From Tissierellia bacterium (GTDB taxonomy: Bacteria; Bacillota; Clostridia; Tissierellales; Tepidimicrobiaceae): a stretch of DNA of 39,729 nucleotides. The stretch is from the NCBI GenBank assembly GCA_012728365.1, contig JAAYFE010000197.1, forward strand, positions 1-39,729, given 5' to 3'. The position numbers and the translations under genes are program-made. This document shows positions 23,927 to 31,604 of this stretch, in pieces. Under the pieces are notes generated by a model. It was given only the letters and a program-made list of their open reading frames with translations, was not told the DNA's origin and ran no database searches. Positions within the stretch are counted from its first letter, which is position 1. The number at the start of each line of letters is the position of its first letter.

Positions 23927-25045
23927 TTATAATCCTAACAATAACCTTATTCTAATTTTTAATAAAAACAGTAGATCTTTTAATAAGGGATGTTTTAAAG
24001 TAATTATCAATATAGGTATTAAGGATGCAATAACTATTCCTATTACATATTTTAATTTAAAACTACTACTATAAAGCTTGTTTACACCCTTTGCATCTAC
24101 CAATATTGGTCCTACCTTTAATCTTACTAAGAAAGTACTGGCCATTCCTTTCCTACCCTTTTCTAAAAAATCAATCATATTTGAATGGGTACCTACAGCA
24201 ACAATCAAATCAGCACCATTATTATAGGCTAATAAAAAAGCTATGTCTTCACTAGTTCCTGGTGACGGAAAAATTTGTGCTTGTAGACCTAACTCCTCGA
24301 CCCTTTTTAACCCAGGTGCCCTACCATCTGGATATGCATGAACAAATATTTCTTTTGCTTTTTTAAGGCATTCATCAGAAACGCTATCCATATCACCTAT
24401 TATAATATCTGGAATATAACCAAAATCTAATAGTGCATCTCCACCACCATCAACACCTATTAAAATGGGCTTTACTTCATTTATATAAGAACTGATAGCT
24501 TCCAAATCTGCCTTATAGTCCGAACCTCTTACAACAACCAATACATGTTTATTTTTTAAATTGGTTTTAGTTCTAGGAATTGGAATTTTTCCAGTTACAA
24601 GACCTTTTTCTTTTTTAGCATAATTAAGTGTATTTTCTATAAATAATTCTAACTCCTTTTCCAAATTATCATAGCCTATATTTAACATTGTCTGAATTTT
24701 ATCCTTATCTAATAATATACATTTTCCTATTTTTTCTCCTTCCTTAAGTATATTTTCATCCACTATTTCGATAAAATCTCCTTCGTCAATTAGTTCAAAT
24801 AATTCCTTATCACCTTCAAAAATAGGAATATTTGCATCTAATAATACTGATGGCCCTTGATTTGGATACCTTCCACTTATAGTTTTATTTACATTAATAA
24901 CACATTTTACTCTCTTTTCAACTAAACCCATTGCTGCAACTTCGTCTAAATCTTTATGACTAATCATTGCTATATCTCCAGGTTTTAATCTCTTTATTAA
25001 ATTTTTTGTTTTGGTATCTTTTTTAACTCTTCCTTTAAAGCGCAT
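23927..25045 (-). CDS. steA: SteA-like protein with thiamin pyrophosphokinase-like domain
   Basis: A 372-residue protein. An N-terminal part (1-150) includes GDIAMISHKDLDEVAA and SGRYPNQGPSVLLDA; a central thiamin pyrophosphokinase-like domain (about 165-300) includes VVVRGSDYKADL, GVDGGGDALLDFGYIPDIIIGDMDS and PGTSEDIAFLLAY; one transmembrane helix lies near 331-352 and a short positive tail ends it. In Corynebacterium, SteA sits at the cytokinetic ring and recruits SteB. The ATG follows GGAGG. The neighbour downstream is the SteB-like gene. The upstream gene is spo0A, separated by a terminator. Confidence 0.88.
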   Translation of the reverse strand: MRFKGRVKKDTKTKNLIKRLKPGDIAMISHKDLDEVAAMGLVEKRVKCVINVNKTISGRYPNQGPSVLLDANIPIFEGDKELFELIDEGDFIEIVDENILKEGEKIGKCILLDKDKIQTMLNIGYDNLEKELELFIENTLNYAKKEKGLVTGKIPIPRTKTNLKNKHVLVVVRGSDYKADLEAISSYINEVKPILIGVDGGGDALLDFGYIPDIIIGDMDSVSDECLKKAKEIFVHAYPDGRAPGLKRVEELGLQAQIFPSPGTSEDIAFLLAYNNGADLIVAVGTHSNMIDFLEKGRKGMASTFLVRLKVGPILVDAKGVNKLYSSSFKLKYVIGIVIASLIPILIITLKHPLLKDLLFLLKIRIRLLLGL

Positions 25046-25115
25046 GTTTATCCTCCGATTATGCTTTGTAATATTATCCCCACATTTTAACTTTCTAGCA
25101 AAGGTCTTCGCAATT

Positions 25116-25124
25116 ATTATAGCA
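25116..25124 (-). promoter_or_regulatory. Extended -10 promoter for the steA cluster
   Basis: On the minus strand TGCTATAAT is a perfect TATAAT with an upstream TG. The -35 region is AT-rich without a clear TTGACA. It lies between the spo0A terminator and steA. Confidence 0.5.
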
Positions 25125-25149
25125 TAAATAATAATATAATAATAAATAA

Positions 25150-25180
25150 ATTAACCTCACAAAGTAGATGTGAGGTTAAT
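25150..25180 (-). terminator. Intrinsic terminator after spo0A
   Basis: Perfect 11-bp stem ATTAACCTCAC/GTGAGGTTAAT with a 9-base loop one base after the spo0A stop, then TTATTTATTATT on the minus strand. Confidence 0.88.
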
Positions 25181-25181
25181 C

Positions 25182-26000
25182 CTATACATTTCCTTCCATA
25201 ATCTCCATTTCTAATCTTATCTTATCTGCAATCATTGCTATGAATTCACTATTTGTAGGTTTCCCCTTATTATTATTTATAGTATAACCAAAAATCTTAT
25301 CAATTGTGTCTATTTTACCCCTTGTCCAAGCAACTTCTATAGCATGCCTTATTGCTCTTTCAACTCTACTTGAGGTTGTATTATATTTTTGTGCTATAGT
25401 TGGATATAATTCTTTTGTTACTGCTCCTAAATAATCAATATTTTCCACAACCATAGCTATTGCTTCCCTTAAATATAAATAACCCTTAATATGGGCTGGT
25501 ACCCCAATTTCATGAATTATATTAGTAATTTTAGCTTCCAAACTTTTACTGGAATCTAATGTTGTACTTGAATGTTTAGGTATTTGTATATATTCTTCTG
25601 ATACCGGTTCAGACTTTTTTATATTTTTTCCGAATATTTGCTTTAGTCTTTTAACAAAAGTTTTAAAATCAAAAGGTTTCACTATATAATAATCTGCTCC
25701 TAATTCAAAAGCTCTTTGTGTTACTTTATCTTGTCCTACTGCAGAAAGTACAACTACATTTGGTATTTTATCTAAATTTAATTTATGTAGAGATTCCAAA
25801 ACCCCCAACCCATCTAGGTGTGGCATTATTATATCTAGTATTAAAATATCAGGATTTTCTTTTTCAATCTTCTCCAGCGCATCTAATCCATCCTTGGCTA
25901 TTCCAACCACCTCAAAATCTTCCTCTGTAGATAAAAATTTACTTAAGATCTCACAGAATTCACGATTATCATCTGCAATTAATATGGTCTTTTTTTCCAA
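25182..26000 (-). CDS. spo0A: Sporulation master regulator Spo0A
   Basis: A 272-residue response regulator that switches the cell into sporulation. The receiver domain (about 3-120) has the acidic pair Asp10-Asp11, the phosphorylation site Asp56 (LILDIIMP) and the conserved Lys in YYIVKPFDF. The C-terminal effector domain (about 160-272) has the [18 protein letters not shown] recognition helix, then [18 protein letters not shown]. The start is TTG with AGGAGGT 8 bases upstream. It follows spoIVB as in nearly all endospore formers, but a terminator isolates it and it has its own promoter. Confidence 0.98.
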   Translation of the reverse strand: MEKKTILIADDNREFCEILSKFLSTEEDFEVVGIAKDGLDALEKIEKENPDILILDIIMPHLDGLGVLESLHKLNLDKIPNVVVLSAVGQDKVTQRAFELGADYYIVKPFDFKTFVKRLKQIFGKNIKKSEPVSEEYIQIPKHSSTTLDSSKSLEAKITNIIHEIGVPAHIKGYLYLREAIAMVVENIDYLGAVTKELYPTIAQKYNTTSSRVERAIRHAIEVAWTRGKIDTIDKIFGYTINNNKGKPTNSEFIAMIADKIRLEMEIMEGNV

Positions 26001-26036
26001 TGGTAATACCTCCTGTTTTTAAAATTCTTCAATATA

Positions 26037-26065
26037 TTATTCGACAAAGATTCTCGGTTTCCTCT
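26037..26065 (-). promoter_or_regulatory. Sigma-H promoter of spo0A with overlapping Spo0A box
   Basis: On the minus strand AGAGGAAAC (26057-26065), 11 bases, then GTCGAATAA (26037-26045) fit the sigma-H consensus RnAGGAwWW-N11/12-RnnGAATww at all but one position. Overlapping the -10 is TTTGTCGAATAA (26037-26048), with a perfect TGTCGAA core of the Spo0A box. It lies about 40-65 bases before the TTG start. Confidence 0.8.
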
Positions 26066-26091
26066 TATTTTTATAAAATTTCTAAAATTTT

Positions 26092-26130
26092 TTAAAAAGG
26101 TAAGGACTTAATATAATCCTTACCTTTTTA
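26092..26130 (-). terminator. Intrinsic terminator after spoIVB
   Basis: Stem AAAAAGGTAAGGA/TCCTTACCTTTTT with about a 10-base loop, followed on the minus strand by a T- and A-rich run. It lies between spoIVB and the spo0A promoter. Confidence 0.9.
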
Positions 26131-26135
26131 AAATC

Positions 26136-27410
26136 TTATTTAAACTGCTCTAACATCCATTCAATATATATGCCGTATCCTTTAGTCGGATCATTAACAA
26201 ACACATGAGTTACCGCTCCAATAATTTTGTTATCCTGTATTATAGGGCTACCACTCATTCCTTGAACAATGCCTCCAGTTTTCTCCAGCAGTCTTTCATC
26301 TGTTATTTTTATGGTCATGCTCTTTGAATCTGGATGAGTTTGAGCTTGTTTTTTTATTATTTCTATTTCAAATTTTTCCACCTTATTATCATTTATTGTT
26401 GATAATATATAGGCTTTACCTAGTTTTACTTCTTCTTTAAATCCAATTGGTAGAGGTTTTTGTTTATTAGAATTGATAAATTCATCATTTATGATCCCAA
26501 ATATTCCAAAGGATGAGTTTTTATAAATTTTCCCTAATTCCTTTTCCGTTTCATAGAAAACCCCTTTAATTTCTCCTGGGCTACCTTTCTTTCCTTGTTC
26601 AATACTTGCAATTTTTGCATTTAATATCTTACCATTTTCAACACTTAACAGATTTCCAGTATCCATATCTGTAATTCCATGGCCTAAAGCTCCAAAAGTT
26701 TTAGTTTCTTTATCATAAAAAGTTAAGGTTCCAACGCCTGCAGTCTTATCTCGTACCCATATACCCAATCTATAACAATTGTCTTGCATACTTTTTACTG
26801 GCTTTACTTCAACTTCATAATTAATATTATTTCTATTTAATTTTATCTTTACCTTATCTTCCTTTAATTCATTTAAAATTTTTACAACATGTTCTGCATC
26901 TTTAACTTTTACATCATTGATCTCAAGTATACTATCTCCTGGTTTTATTCCTGCATCCTTTGCTGGATTATACCTATTACCGTCTATACCTAACACATCT
27001 GTTACAGCCACAACTAGTACTCCTTTAGTATTTAACCTTACTCCTATTGCATTACCTCCGGGAACTAATTCTATCCTGTCAACAACATTAACATCAAATT
27101 TTTTAATAGGAATTAGACCTAATAATTTTACTTCAAATTCTACTTCTCCAACATCTATACCATCAATTTTATAATTTTTCCTAAAACTATTGCTTGCTGT
27201 TTGATTATAAACTGATTGTACTATAAAATCTTCATTATTGGTAATACTTAATGAAAAAGGAAAAATAACATCTATACTTTTATTTTCACCTATTGCAATT
27301 TTAATTTCAGATGGATAATAAAAAACTTTTACTACTTGAACTACATAAAAAAAAGCAAATATTGCTATTAATATTAATAGTATTTTTCTATATAATTTAA
27401 ATTTATCCAA
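26136..27410 (-). CDS. spoIVB: SpoIVB peptidase (S55)
   Basis: A 424-residue forespore-secreted serine peptidase that starts pro-sigma-K processing across the intermembrane space. An N-terminal transmembrane anchor (about 9-30) is followed by the PDZ domain (about 120-205; KDAGIKPGDSILEINDVKV) and the S55 peptidase domain (about 210-424). Catalytic His244 is in GHGITDMD and the catalytic Ser in GMSGSPI near 386; the C-terminal GAVTHVFVNDPTKGYG is strongly conserved. The start is TTG after AGAGGAG. It lies between recN and spo0A, as in Bacillus. Confidence 0.97.
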   Translation of the reverse strand: MDKFKLYRKILLILIAIFAFFYVVQVVKVFYYPSEIKIAIGENKSIDVIFPFSLSITNNEDFIVQSVYNQTASNSFRKNYKIDGIDVGEVEFEVKLLGLIPIKKFDVNVVDRIELVPGGNAIGVRLNTKGVLVVAVTDVLGIDGNRYNPAKDAGIKPGDSILEINDVKVKDAEHVVKILNELKEDKVKIKLNRNNINYEVEVKPVKSMQDNCYRLGIWVRDKTAGVGTLTFYDKETKTFGALGHGITDMDTGNLLSVENGKILNAKIASIEQGKKGSPGEIKGVFYETEKELGKIYKNSSFGIFGIINDEFINSNKQKPLPIGFKEEVKLGKAYILSTINDNKVEKFEIEIIKKQAQTHPDSKSMTIKITDERLLEKTGGIVQGMSGSPIIQDNKIIGAVTHVFVNDPTKGYGIYIEWMLEQFK

Positions 27411-27472
27411 GTATGATCACTCCTCTGATTTTGCCTCTAATTAATTCACCTCCAAATGCTTTTGCGTAATAA

Positions 27473-27502
27473 TAATTTAGCCTTTTTTAAAGCTATTTAT
27501 TC
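27473..27502 (-). promoter_or_regulatory. Sigma-F/G-like promoter for spoIVB
   Basis: Minus-strand GAATA (27498-27502), 15 bases, then GGCTAAATTA (27473-27482), close to GYATA-N15-GGnnAnAMTW with one mismatch in each element. It gives a leader of roughly 55 bases. SpoIVB is under sigma-F and sigma-G in Bacillus. Confidence 0.4.
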
Positions 27503-27536
27503 TATAAATAATTATTTATTATGTAAAGTAAATAGC
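27492..27536 (-). repeat. Nested palindrome upstream of spoIVB
   Basis: Outer arms GCTATTTA and TAAATAGC (27492-27499 and 27529-27536) enclose a perfect 16-base palindrome ATAAATAATTATTTAT (27504-27519). It overlaps the -35 of the proposed sigma-F/G promoter. It could be an operator, or an AT-rich hairpin of no function. Confidence 0.5.
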
Positions 27537-27558
27537 ATATTGCTAAAAAGAAACAAAT

Positions 27559-27602
27559 AAAAAAGGCTCTCATATTAAAAAATATGATAAAGCCTTTTTT
27601 AA
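27559..27602 (-). terminator. Intrinsic terminator after recN
   Basis: Imperfect long stem (AAAAAAGGCT... paired with ...AGCCTTTTTT, inner CATATT/AATATG) with a short loop; on the minus strand it ends in a T-run. It lies 35 bases after the recN stop. Confidence 0.85.
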
Positions 27603-27636
27603 CCAAAATATTGGTAATTTTAGTTTATAACTTTTT

Positions 27637-29331
27637 CTATACAGTTAGCTTTTTGGACATTTCAAGCATTTCTCTAGCATGCTGTTTTGTAGTTTCAGTC
27701 AAATCTACACCTGCAATAAGTCTAGATATTTCATTTACCCTTTCTTCATAATCCAATTTTTTTACATAAATTTGAGTTTTACCAAATTTATTCATTTTTT
27801 CAATTAAGAAATGAGAATCTCCTAAGGCCGCTATTTGAGGTAAGTGGGATATACATATTACTTGATGGTTTTTGGAAATAGATTTTATTTTTTCACCTAC
27901 TATTTGTGCTGTCCTTCCACTGATACCTGTATCAATTTCATCAAATATGAGAGAAGGAATATTGTCATAACTGGCTAATATACTTTTAAAAGCTAACATA
28001 ATACGTGACATTTCTCCACCTGATACGATTTTTGATAGAGGTTTTAATTCCTCTCCTTTATTAGTAGAAATTAAAAATTCAATTTTATCCCATCCTTTTG
28101 CTGTAAATACTTCATTTTTTTCAAAATTTACTTTAAAGGTTACACTGGTCATATTTAGATCTTCTAACTCTTTTGTAATTAAAAATTCAATATTCTTGCT
28201 TATTTTTTTTCTTTCTTCAGTAAGCTTAGTGCATAATTCTTTAAGTTTTCCTTCCAGGTGAACAATTCTTTTTTCAGACTTATTAATAGCCTCTTCATTA
28301 TTTAATAATGTATGTAGTCTATTCTCAATAGAATCTCTATATTTAATTATATCCTGGATGGTATTACCATATTTCTTTTTTAATCTGTTTATAGTATCTA
28401 TTTGCTCTTCTAAGTATTTTAGCCTTTCTTCATCAATAACTAAATTTTCCAGATAATTTATAATACTTCTAGATAATTCCTGTAATTCAAAATTTATTGA
28501 TTCTAGTGAATTATTAAACTCCTTTATGGTATTATCATAATTGGCAATTGAATTTAAACTTGTTATGCATCTGTTTATCCCTTTTATAATTGACATGCTA
28601 TCAAAATCTTCATTATTTAATATATTATATGCTTGTCCTAAATTATATGCAATTTCTTTAATATTATTTAACTTATTATATTCTGATATAATTTCATCTT
28701 CATCAATTTTGTCTATATTTGTAGAATCAATTTCATTTAATTGATACTTAAGTAAATCAATTTCTCTTTCCCTTTCCATTATATTTAAAGACAATTCTTT
28801 TAATTTTTTCTTCTCTCTTTGTAATTCTTCATAGATATCTTTTACTTCACTCATTAATTTTTTAAAGTTAGAATCTCCAAAAGCATCAATAATTTTCATA
28901 TGATTCTCGACTTTTAATAAGGATTGATGTTGGTGTTGCCCATGAATTTCTACTAAATTTGAAGTAACTCTATTTAGCATATTTACTGTTACATTTCTAC
29001 CATTAATTCTTGAAATAGTTCTTCCACTACTATATATTTCTCTAGATATAACAAGATAATTATTAGTGTCGCTATCTATCCCATACTCTTCTAATATACT
29101 ATTTATCTTATTTGGATTTTCTAAGTAAAAAACCCCTTCTAGTAGTGCTTTTTCTTTGCCTGTTCTAACCATTTCCTTACTGGCTCTTTGGCCTAATATC
29201 ATGCTAATTCCTTCTACAATAATAGATTTTCCTGCACCAGTTTCTCCTGTTAAAACATTGAAGCCCTTATGGAAATTTATTTTAATATTGTCAATAATAG
29301 CAAAGTCCTTAATACTTAACTCAACTATCAT
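27637..29331 (-). CDS. recN: DNA repair protein RecN
   Basis: A 564-residue SMC-like ATPase of double-strand break repair. Walker A TGETGAGKS near residue 30, a long coiled-coil region (about 150-350), then the signature SGGEMSR and Walker B SLIFDEIDTGISG, ending with SRLIAGVDLT. The N-terminal IKDFAIIDNIKINFHKGFNV is typical. The ATG follows AAAGGATG; argR ends 13 bases upstream. Length is normal for the family. Confidence 0.97.
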   Translation of the reverse strand: MIVELSIKDFAIIDNIKINFHKGFNVLTGETGAGKSIIVEGISMILGQRASKEMVRTGKEKALLEGVFYLENPNKINSILEEYGIDSDTNNYLVISREIYSSGRTISRINGRNVTVNMLNRVTSNLVEIHGQHQHQSLLKVENHMKIIDAFGDSNFKKLMSEVKDIYEELQREKKKLKELSLNIMEREREIDLLKYQLNEIDSTNIDKIDEDEIISEYNKLNNIKEIAYNLGQAYNILNNEDFDSMSIIKGINRCITSLNSIANYDNTIKEFNNSLESINFELQELSRSIINYLENLVIDEERLKYLEEQIDTINRLKKKYGNTIQDIIKYRDSIENRLHTLLNNEEAINKSEKRIVHLEGKLKELCTKLTEERKKISKNIEFLITKELEDLNMTSVTFKVNFEKNEVFTAKGWDKIEFLISTNKGEELKPLSKIVSGGEMSRIMLAFKSILASYDNIPSLIFDEIDTGISGRTAQIVGEKIKSISKNHQVICISHLPQIAALGDSHFLIEKMNKFGKTQIYVKKLDYEERVNEISRLIAGVDLTETTKQHAREMLEMSKKLTV

Positions 29332-29344
29332 CCTTTATCCCACC

Positions 29345-29797
29345 TTATTTCAGAAGATTTTTTATCTCTTCCAAAACTGAATTAACCATATTAATATCCT
29401 TAATAGCAACAAAAATTGTATCTTCTCCTGCAATAATACCTATAATTCCTTCAATATTATTGCTTTTAATTGCTTTTGCACATATTTTTGCAGCATCAGA
29501 TATGGTATTAATAACTATCATATTTCCCGCTTTCTCAATGCTTATAATAAAATACTTTAAAATTTCAGATAAGCGTTTATCTATAGTTCTACTTTTATTA
29601 TCCATTGTAGCATATTTGTATTTTCCATCTGTACCTTGAACCTTAATAAGTTTAAGCTCCTTTATATCCCTAGATATTGTAGCTTGGGTAATATTTATTC
29701 CCCTATTTATAAGATATTGTAGTAGTTCTTCCTGAGTTTCTACTTCATAATTATTAATTATATCCAAAATTACCCTTTGTCTAATATGTTTTTTCAT
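29345..29797 (-). CDS. argR: Arginine repressor
   Basis: A 150-residue ArgR/AhrC protein. The N-terminal winged helix contains RQRVILDIINNYEVETQEELLQ and ITQATISRDIKELKLIKV; the C-terminal hexamerisation domain contains the arginine-binding GIIAGEDTIFVA stretch. It regulates arginine synthesis and catabolism; no arg operon is in the window. A perfect AAAGGAGG precedes the ATG. It lies between tlyA and recN as in Bacillus (ahrC). Confidence 0.96.
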   Translation of the reverse strand: MKKHIRQRVILDIINNYEVETQEELLQYLINRGINITQATISRDIKELKLIKVQGTDGKYKYATMDNKSRTIDKRLSEILKYFIISIEKAGNMIVINTISDAAKICAKAIKSNNIEGIIGIIAGEDTIFVAIKDINMVNSVLEEIKNLLK

Positions 29798-29808
29798 CTC
29801 ATCCTCCT

Positions 29809-30620
29809 TTAAGAATATAAGGAACCATGGGCTTTGTTAATAATTTCAACAATAATATTTTCATCTATTATTTCATCATCTTCCCTAAATGAAATAAGTG
29901 ATAAATATTCTATATTACCTGTACTTCCTGTTATGGGAGAAAAATCTAACTTAATAAGCTTCATTCCTTCATCCTTACAAAATTCAGTAATTCCTTGTAT
30001 TACTTCAAAATGAACTTTTTTATCCCTTACTAATCCTTTCTTCCCTACTTTTTCTCTTCCTGCCTCAAACTGGGGTTTTATTAACGCCATAATGAGACCA
30101 TTTTCCCTATCAATTAATTTCTTTGCTACAGGTAAAACTAATTTTAAAGATATAAATGATACATCTATAGATATAAAATCTACAATTTCACCTATATGAT
30201 CTTCTGTCACATTTCTAATATTTGTTCTTTCCATAACAACAACCCTTGGATCCTGACTAATTTTCCAATCAAGCTGCCCATATCCTACATCAATAGCATA
30301 TACTTTTTTAACACCATTTTGAAGCATGCAATCTGTAAAACCCCCAGTAGATGCACCTATATCTATGGCTATTTTATCTTTTAAATTAAGGTCAAATACC
30401 TTTATTGCCTTCTCAAGCTTTAAGCCTCCCCTGCTAACATAAATAATAGGATTATCCTTTATATATATATATCACTATCTAGGTCTAGCTTTTCACCAGG
30501 CTTATCTATTCTTTTGTTTCCAACATAAACTATACCTTCCATTATTATTCTCTTAGCTTTCTCCCTGGAATCTACTAGGCCTTTTTCATATAGTAATACA
30601 TCAGCTCTTTTCTTTTCCAT
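29809..30620 (-). pseudogene. tlyA: TlyA rRNA 2'-O-methyltransferase gene broken by a frameshift
   Basis: The gene covers two frames. Part one starts with ATG at 30620 after AGGAG and encodes 53 residues of the S4 RNA-binding domain (MEKKRADVLLYE, then GIVYVGNKRIDKPGEKLD) before a TAA at 30459-30461. Part two, in a frame shifted by one base (or two), continues as KDNPIIYVSRGGLKLEKA, then DIGASTGGFTDCMLQNG (SAM site), VDFISIDVSFISL, LIKPQFEAG and so on to the stop at 29809. The join is in an (AT)6 tract at 30461-30472; one AT less would restore about 270 codons, the normal TlyA length. Part two has no good start before the SAM motif (first ATG at 30327 is beyond it). TlyA makes 2'-O-methylcytidines in rRNA. 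Either a real mutation, repeat-length variation or a sequencing error. Confidence 0.88.
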
Positions 30621-30640
30621 CTTATCTCTCCTAGTCCTAT

Positions 30641-30669
30641 AATTTACTATTTTAGTTTTCCTTTTTCAA
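30641..30669 (-). promoter_or_regulatory. Possible sigma-A promoter for tlyA-argR-recN
   Basis: Minus-strand TTGAAA (30664-30669), a 17-base spacer and TAAATT (30641-30646). The -35 matches 5 of 6 and the -10 only 4 of 6. It lies between the ispA terminator and the tlyA ribosome binding site, where a promoter is expected. Confidence 0.4.
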
Positions 30670-30692
30670 TCTTATTTTATCAATATTAACCA

Positions 30693-30736
30693 AATAAATA
30701 AAGGCTGATGACTAATGCTATCAGCCTTTATTTATT
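30693..30736 (-). terminator. Strong terminator after ispA
   Basis: Perfect 17-bp stem (arms 30693-30709 and 30720-30736, core AAAGGCTGAT/ATCAGCCTTT with AT-rich ends) and a 10-base loop. It covers the ispA stop codon. The arms are A/T-symmetric, so it might work in both directions. Confidence 0.9.
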
Positions 30737-31601
30737 GGCTTCTATTAATTAACTTATTAGTTAAGGCTTTTAAAAACTTCACTCTGTTGCTATCGTAATA
30801 GTTAAGTATTTCCAAAGCTTTACTACTTAATCTATTTACTTCTTCTTCTGCTTTATCACAGCTATTAAAAGTTAAATATGTAACCTTATCTATTTGTTTA
30901 TCTTTATCAAGATCTAAAATATCATCCCTTATTTGATAAGCTAGGCCTAAATAAAGGCCAAATTTTTTCATTCTTTCAACATCTAACTCACTGCCTCCAC
31001 CTAATATAGTTCCTGCTACTGTACATGCTTGGATTAAAGCTGCTGTTTTACACTCATACATGAATTTCAATACTTCTTCGTTCATAGGAATTTCATTAGA
31101 TAGTAAATCAACAACCTGTCCACCAATCATGCCAAACACTCCAGAAAATTTAGCTATTTCATTAATAGCCCATAGATATCTTCTATATTCTTCAATAGTT
31201 TTGGAATCATTTAAAGCAAAATCTACCATAGTTTCAAAGGCTAAATTTAAAAGGCCATCTCCAGATAATATTGCTATGGCTTCACCATATACTTTATGAT
31301 TTGTTAACTTTCCTCTTCTAAAATCATCATCATCCATTGCAGGTAGGTCATCATGAATTAAAGAGTAGGTGTGTATCATTTCTATTGCTAAGGCATAGGG
31401 CATAAATTTTAAATAGTTATCATTAAAAATTTCACATACTTTTAGCATTAATATTGGTCTTAATCTTTTTCCGCCAGAAAGAAGGCTATATCTGATGGCT
31501 TCAAATATCCTGTCCTGATAGCCTATTTTATCCTTAAATAAATTACCTAGTTCTTCATCAATTAAACTTTTTGTATATTTAATCTCATCCTGAAACCCCA
31601 T
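30732..31601 (-). CDS. ispA: Polyprenyl (farnesyl) diphosphate synthase
   Basis: A 289-residue trans-prenyltransferase making farnesyl (or geranyl) diphosphate from IPP and DMAPP. The first aspartate-rich motif DDLPAMDDDDFRRG starts at Asp84, the second (QIRDDILDLDKD) lies near residue 220, and GGKRLRP is at 43-49. The ATG follows GGAGGTATGATTA. xseB ends 3 bases upstream. In Bacillus the next gene is dxs, which is absent here. Confidence 0.95.
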   Translation of the reverse strand: MGFQDEIKYTKSLIDEELGNLFKDKIGYQDRIFEAIRYSLLSGGKRLRPILMLKVCEIFNDNYLKFMPYALAIEMIHTYSLIHDDLPAMDDDDFRRGKLTNHKVYGEAIAILSGDGLLNLAFETMVDFALNDSKTIEEYRRYLWAINEIAKFSGVFGMIGGQVVDLLSNEIPMNEEVLKFMYECKTAALIQACTVAGTILGGGSELDVERMKKFGLYLGLAYQIRDDILDLDKDKQIDKVTYLTFNSCDKAEEEVNRLSSKALEILNYYDSNRVKFLKALTNKLINRSQ

Positions 31602-31604
31602 TAA

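Noticed and set aside
27411..27460. Leader peptide before spoIVB (GGAGGTG followed by short frames from TTG, GTG or ATT)
   Set aside because: The frames are 3 to 12 codons, have weak or non-standard starts, and AGAGGAG before the TTG is sufficient for spoIVB itself.
30460..30472. AT microsatellite as a Z-DNA or origin element
   Set aside because: It lies inside a coding region with clear homology on both sides; there are no DnaA boxes or iterons.
30440..30480. Programmed ribosomal frameshift in tlyA
   Set aside because: Joining the two frames needs a -1 (or +2) shift at AT alternations; there is no X XXY YYZ heptamer and tandem re-pairing would fail. A change of one dinucleotide unit explains the offset more simply.
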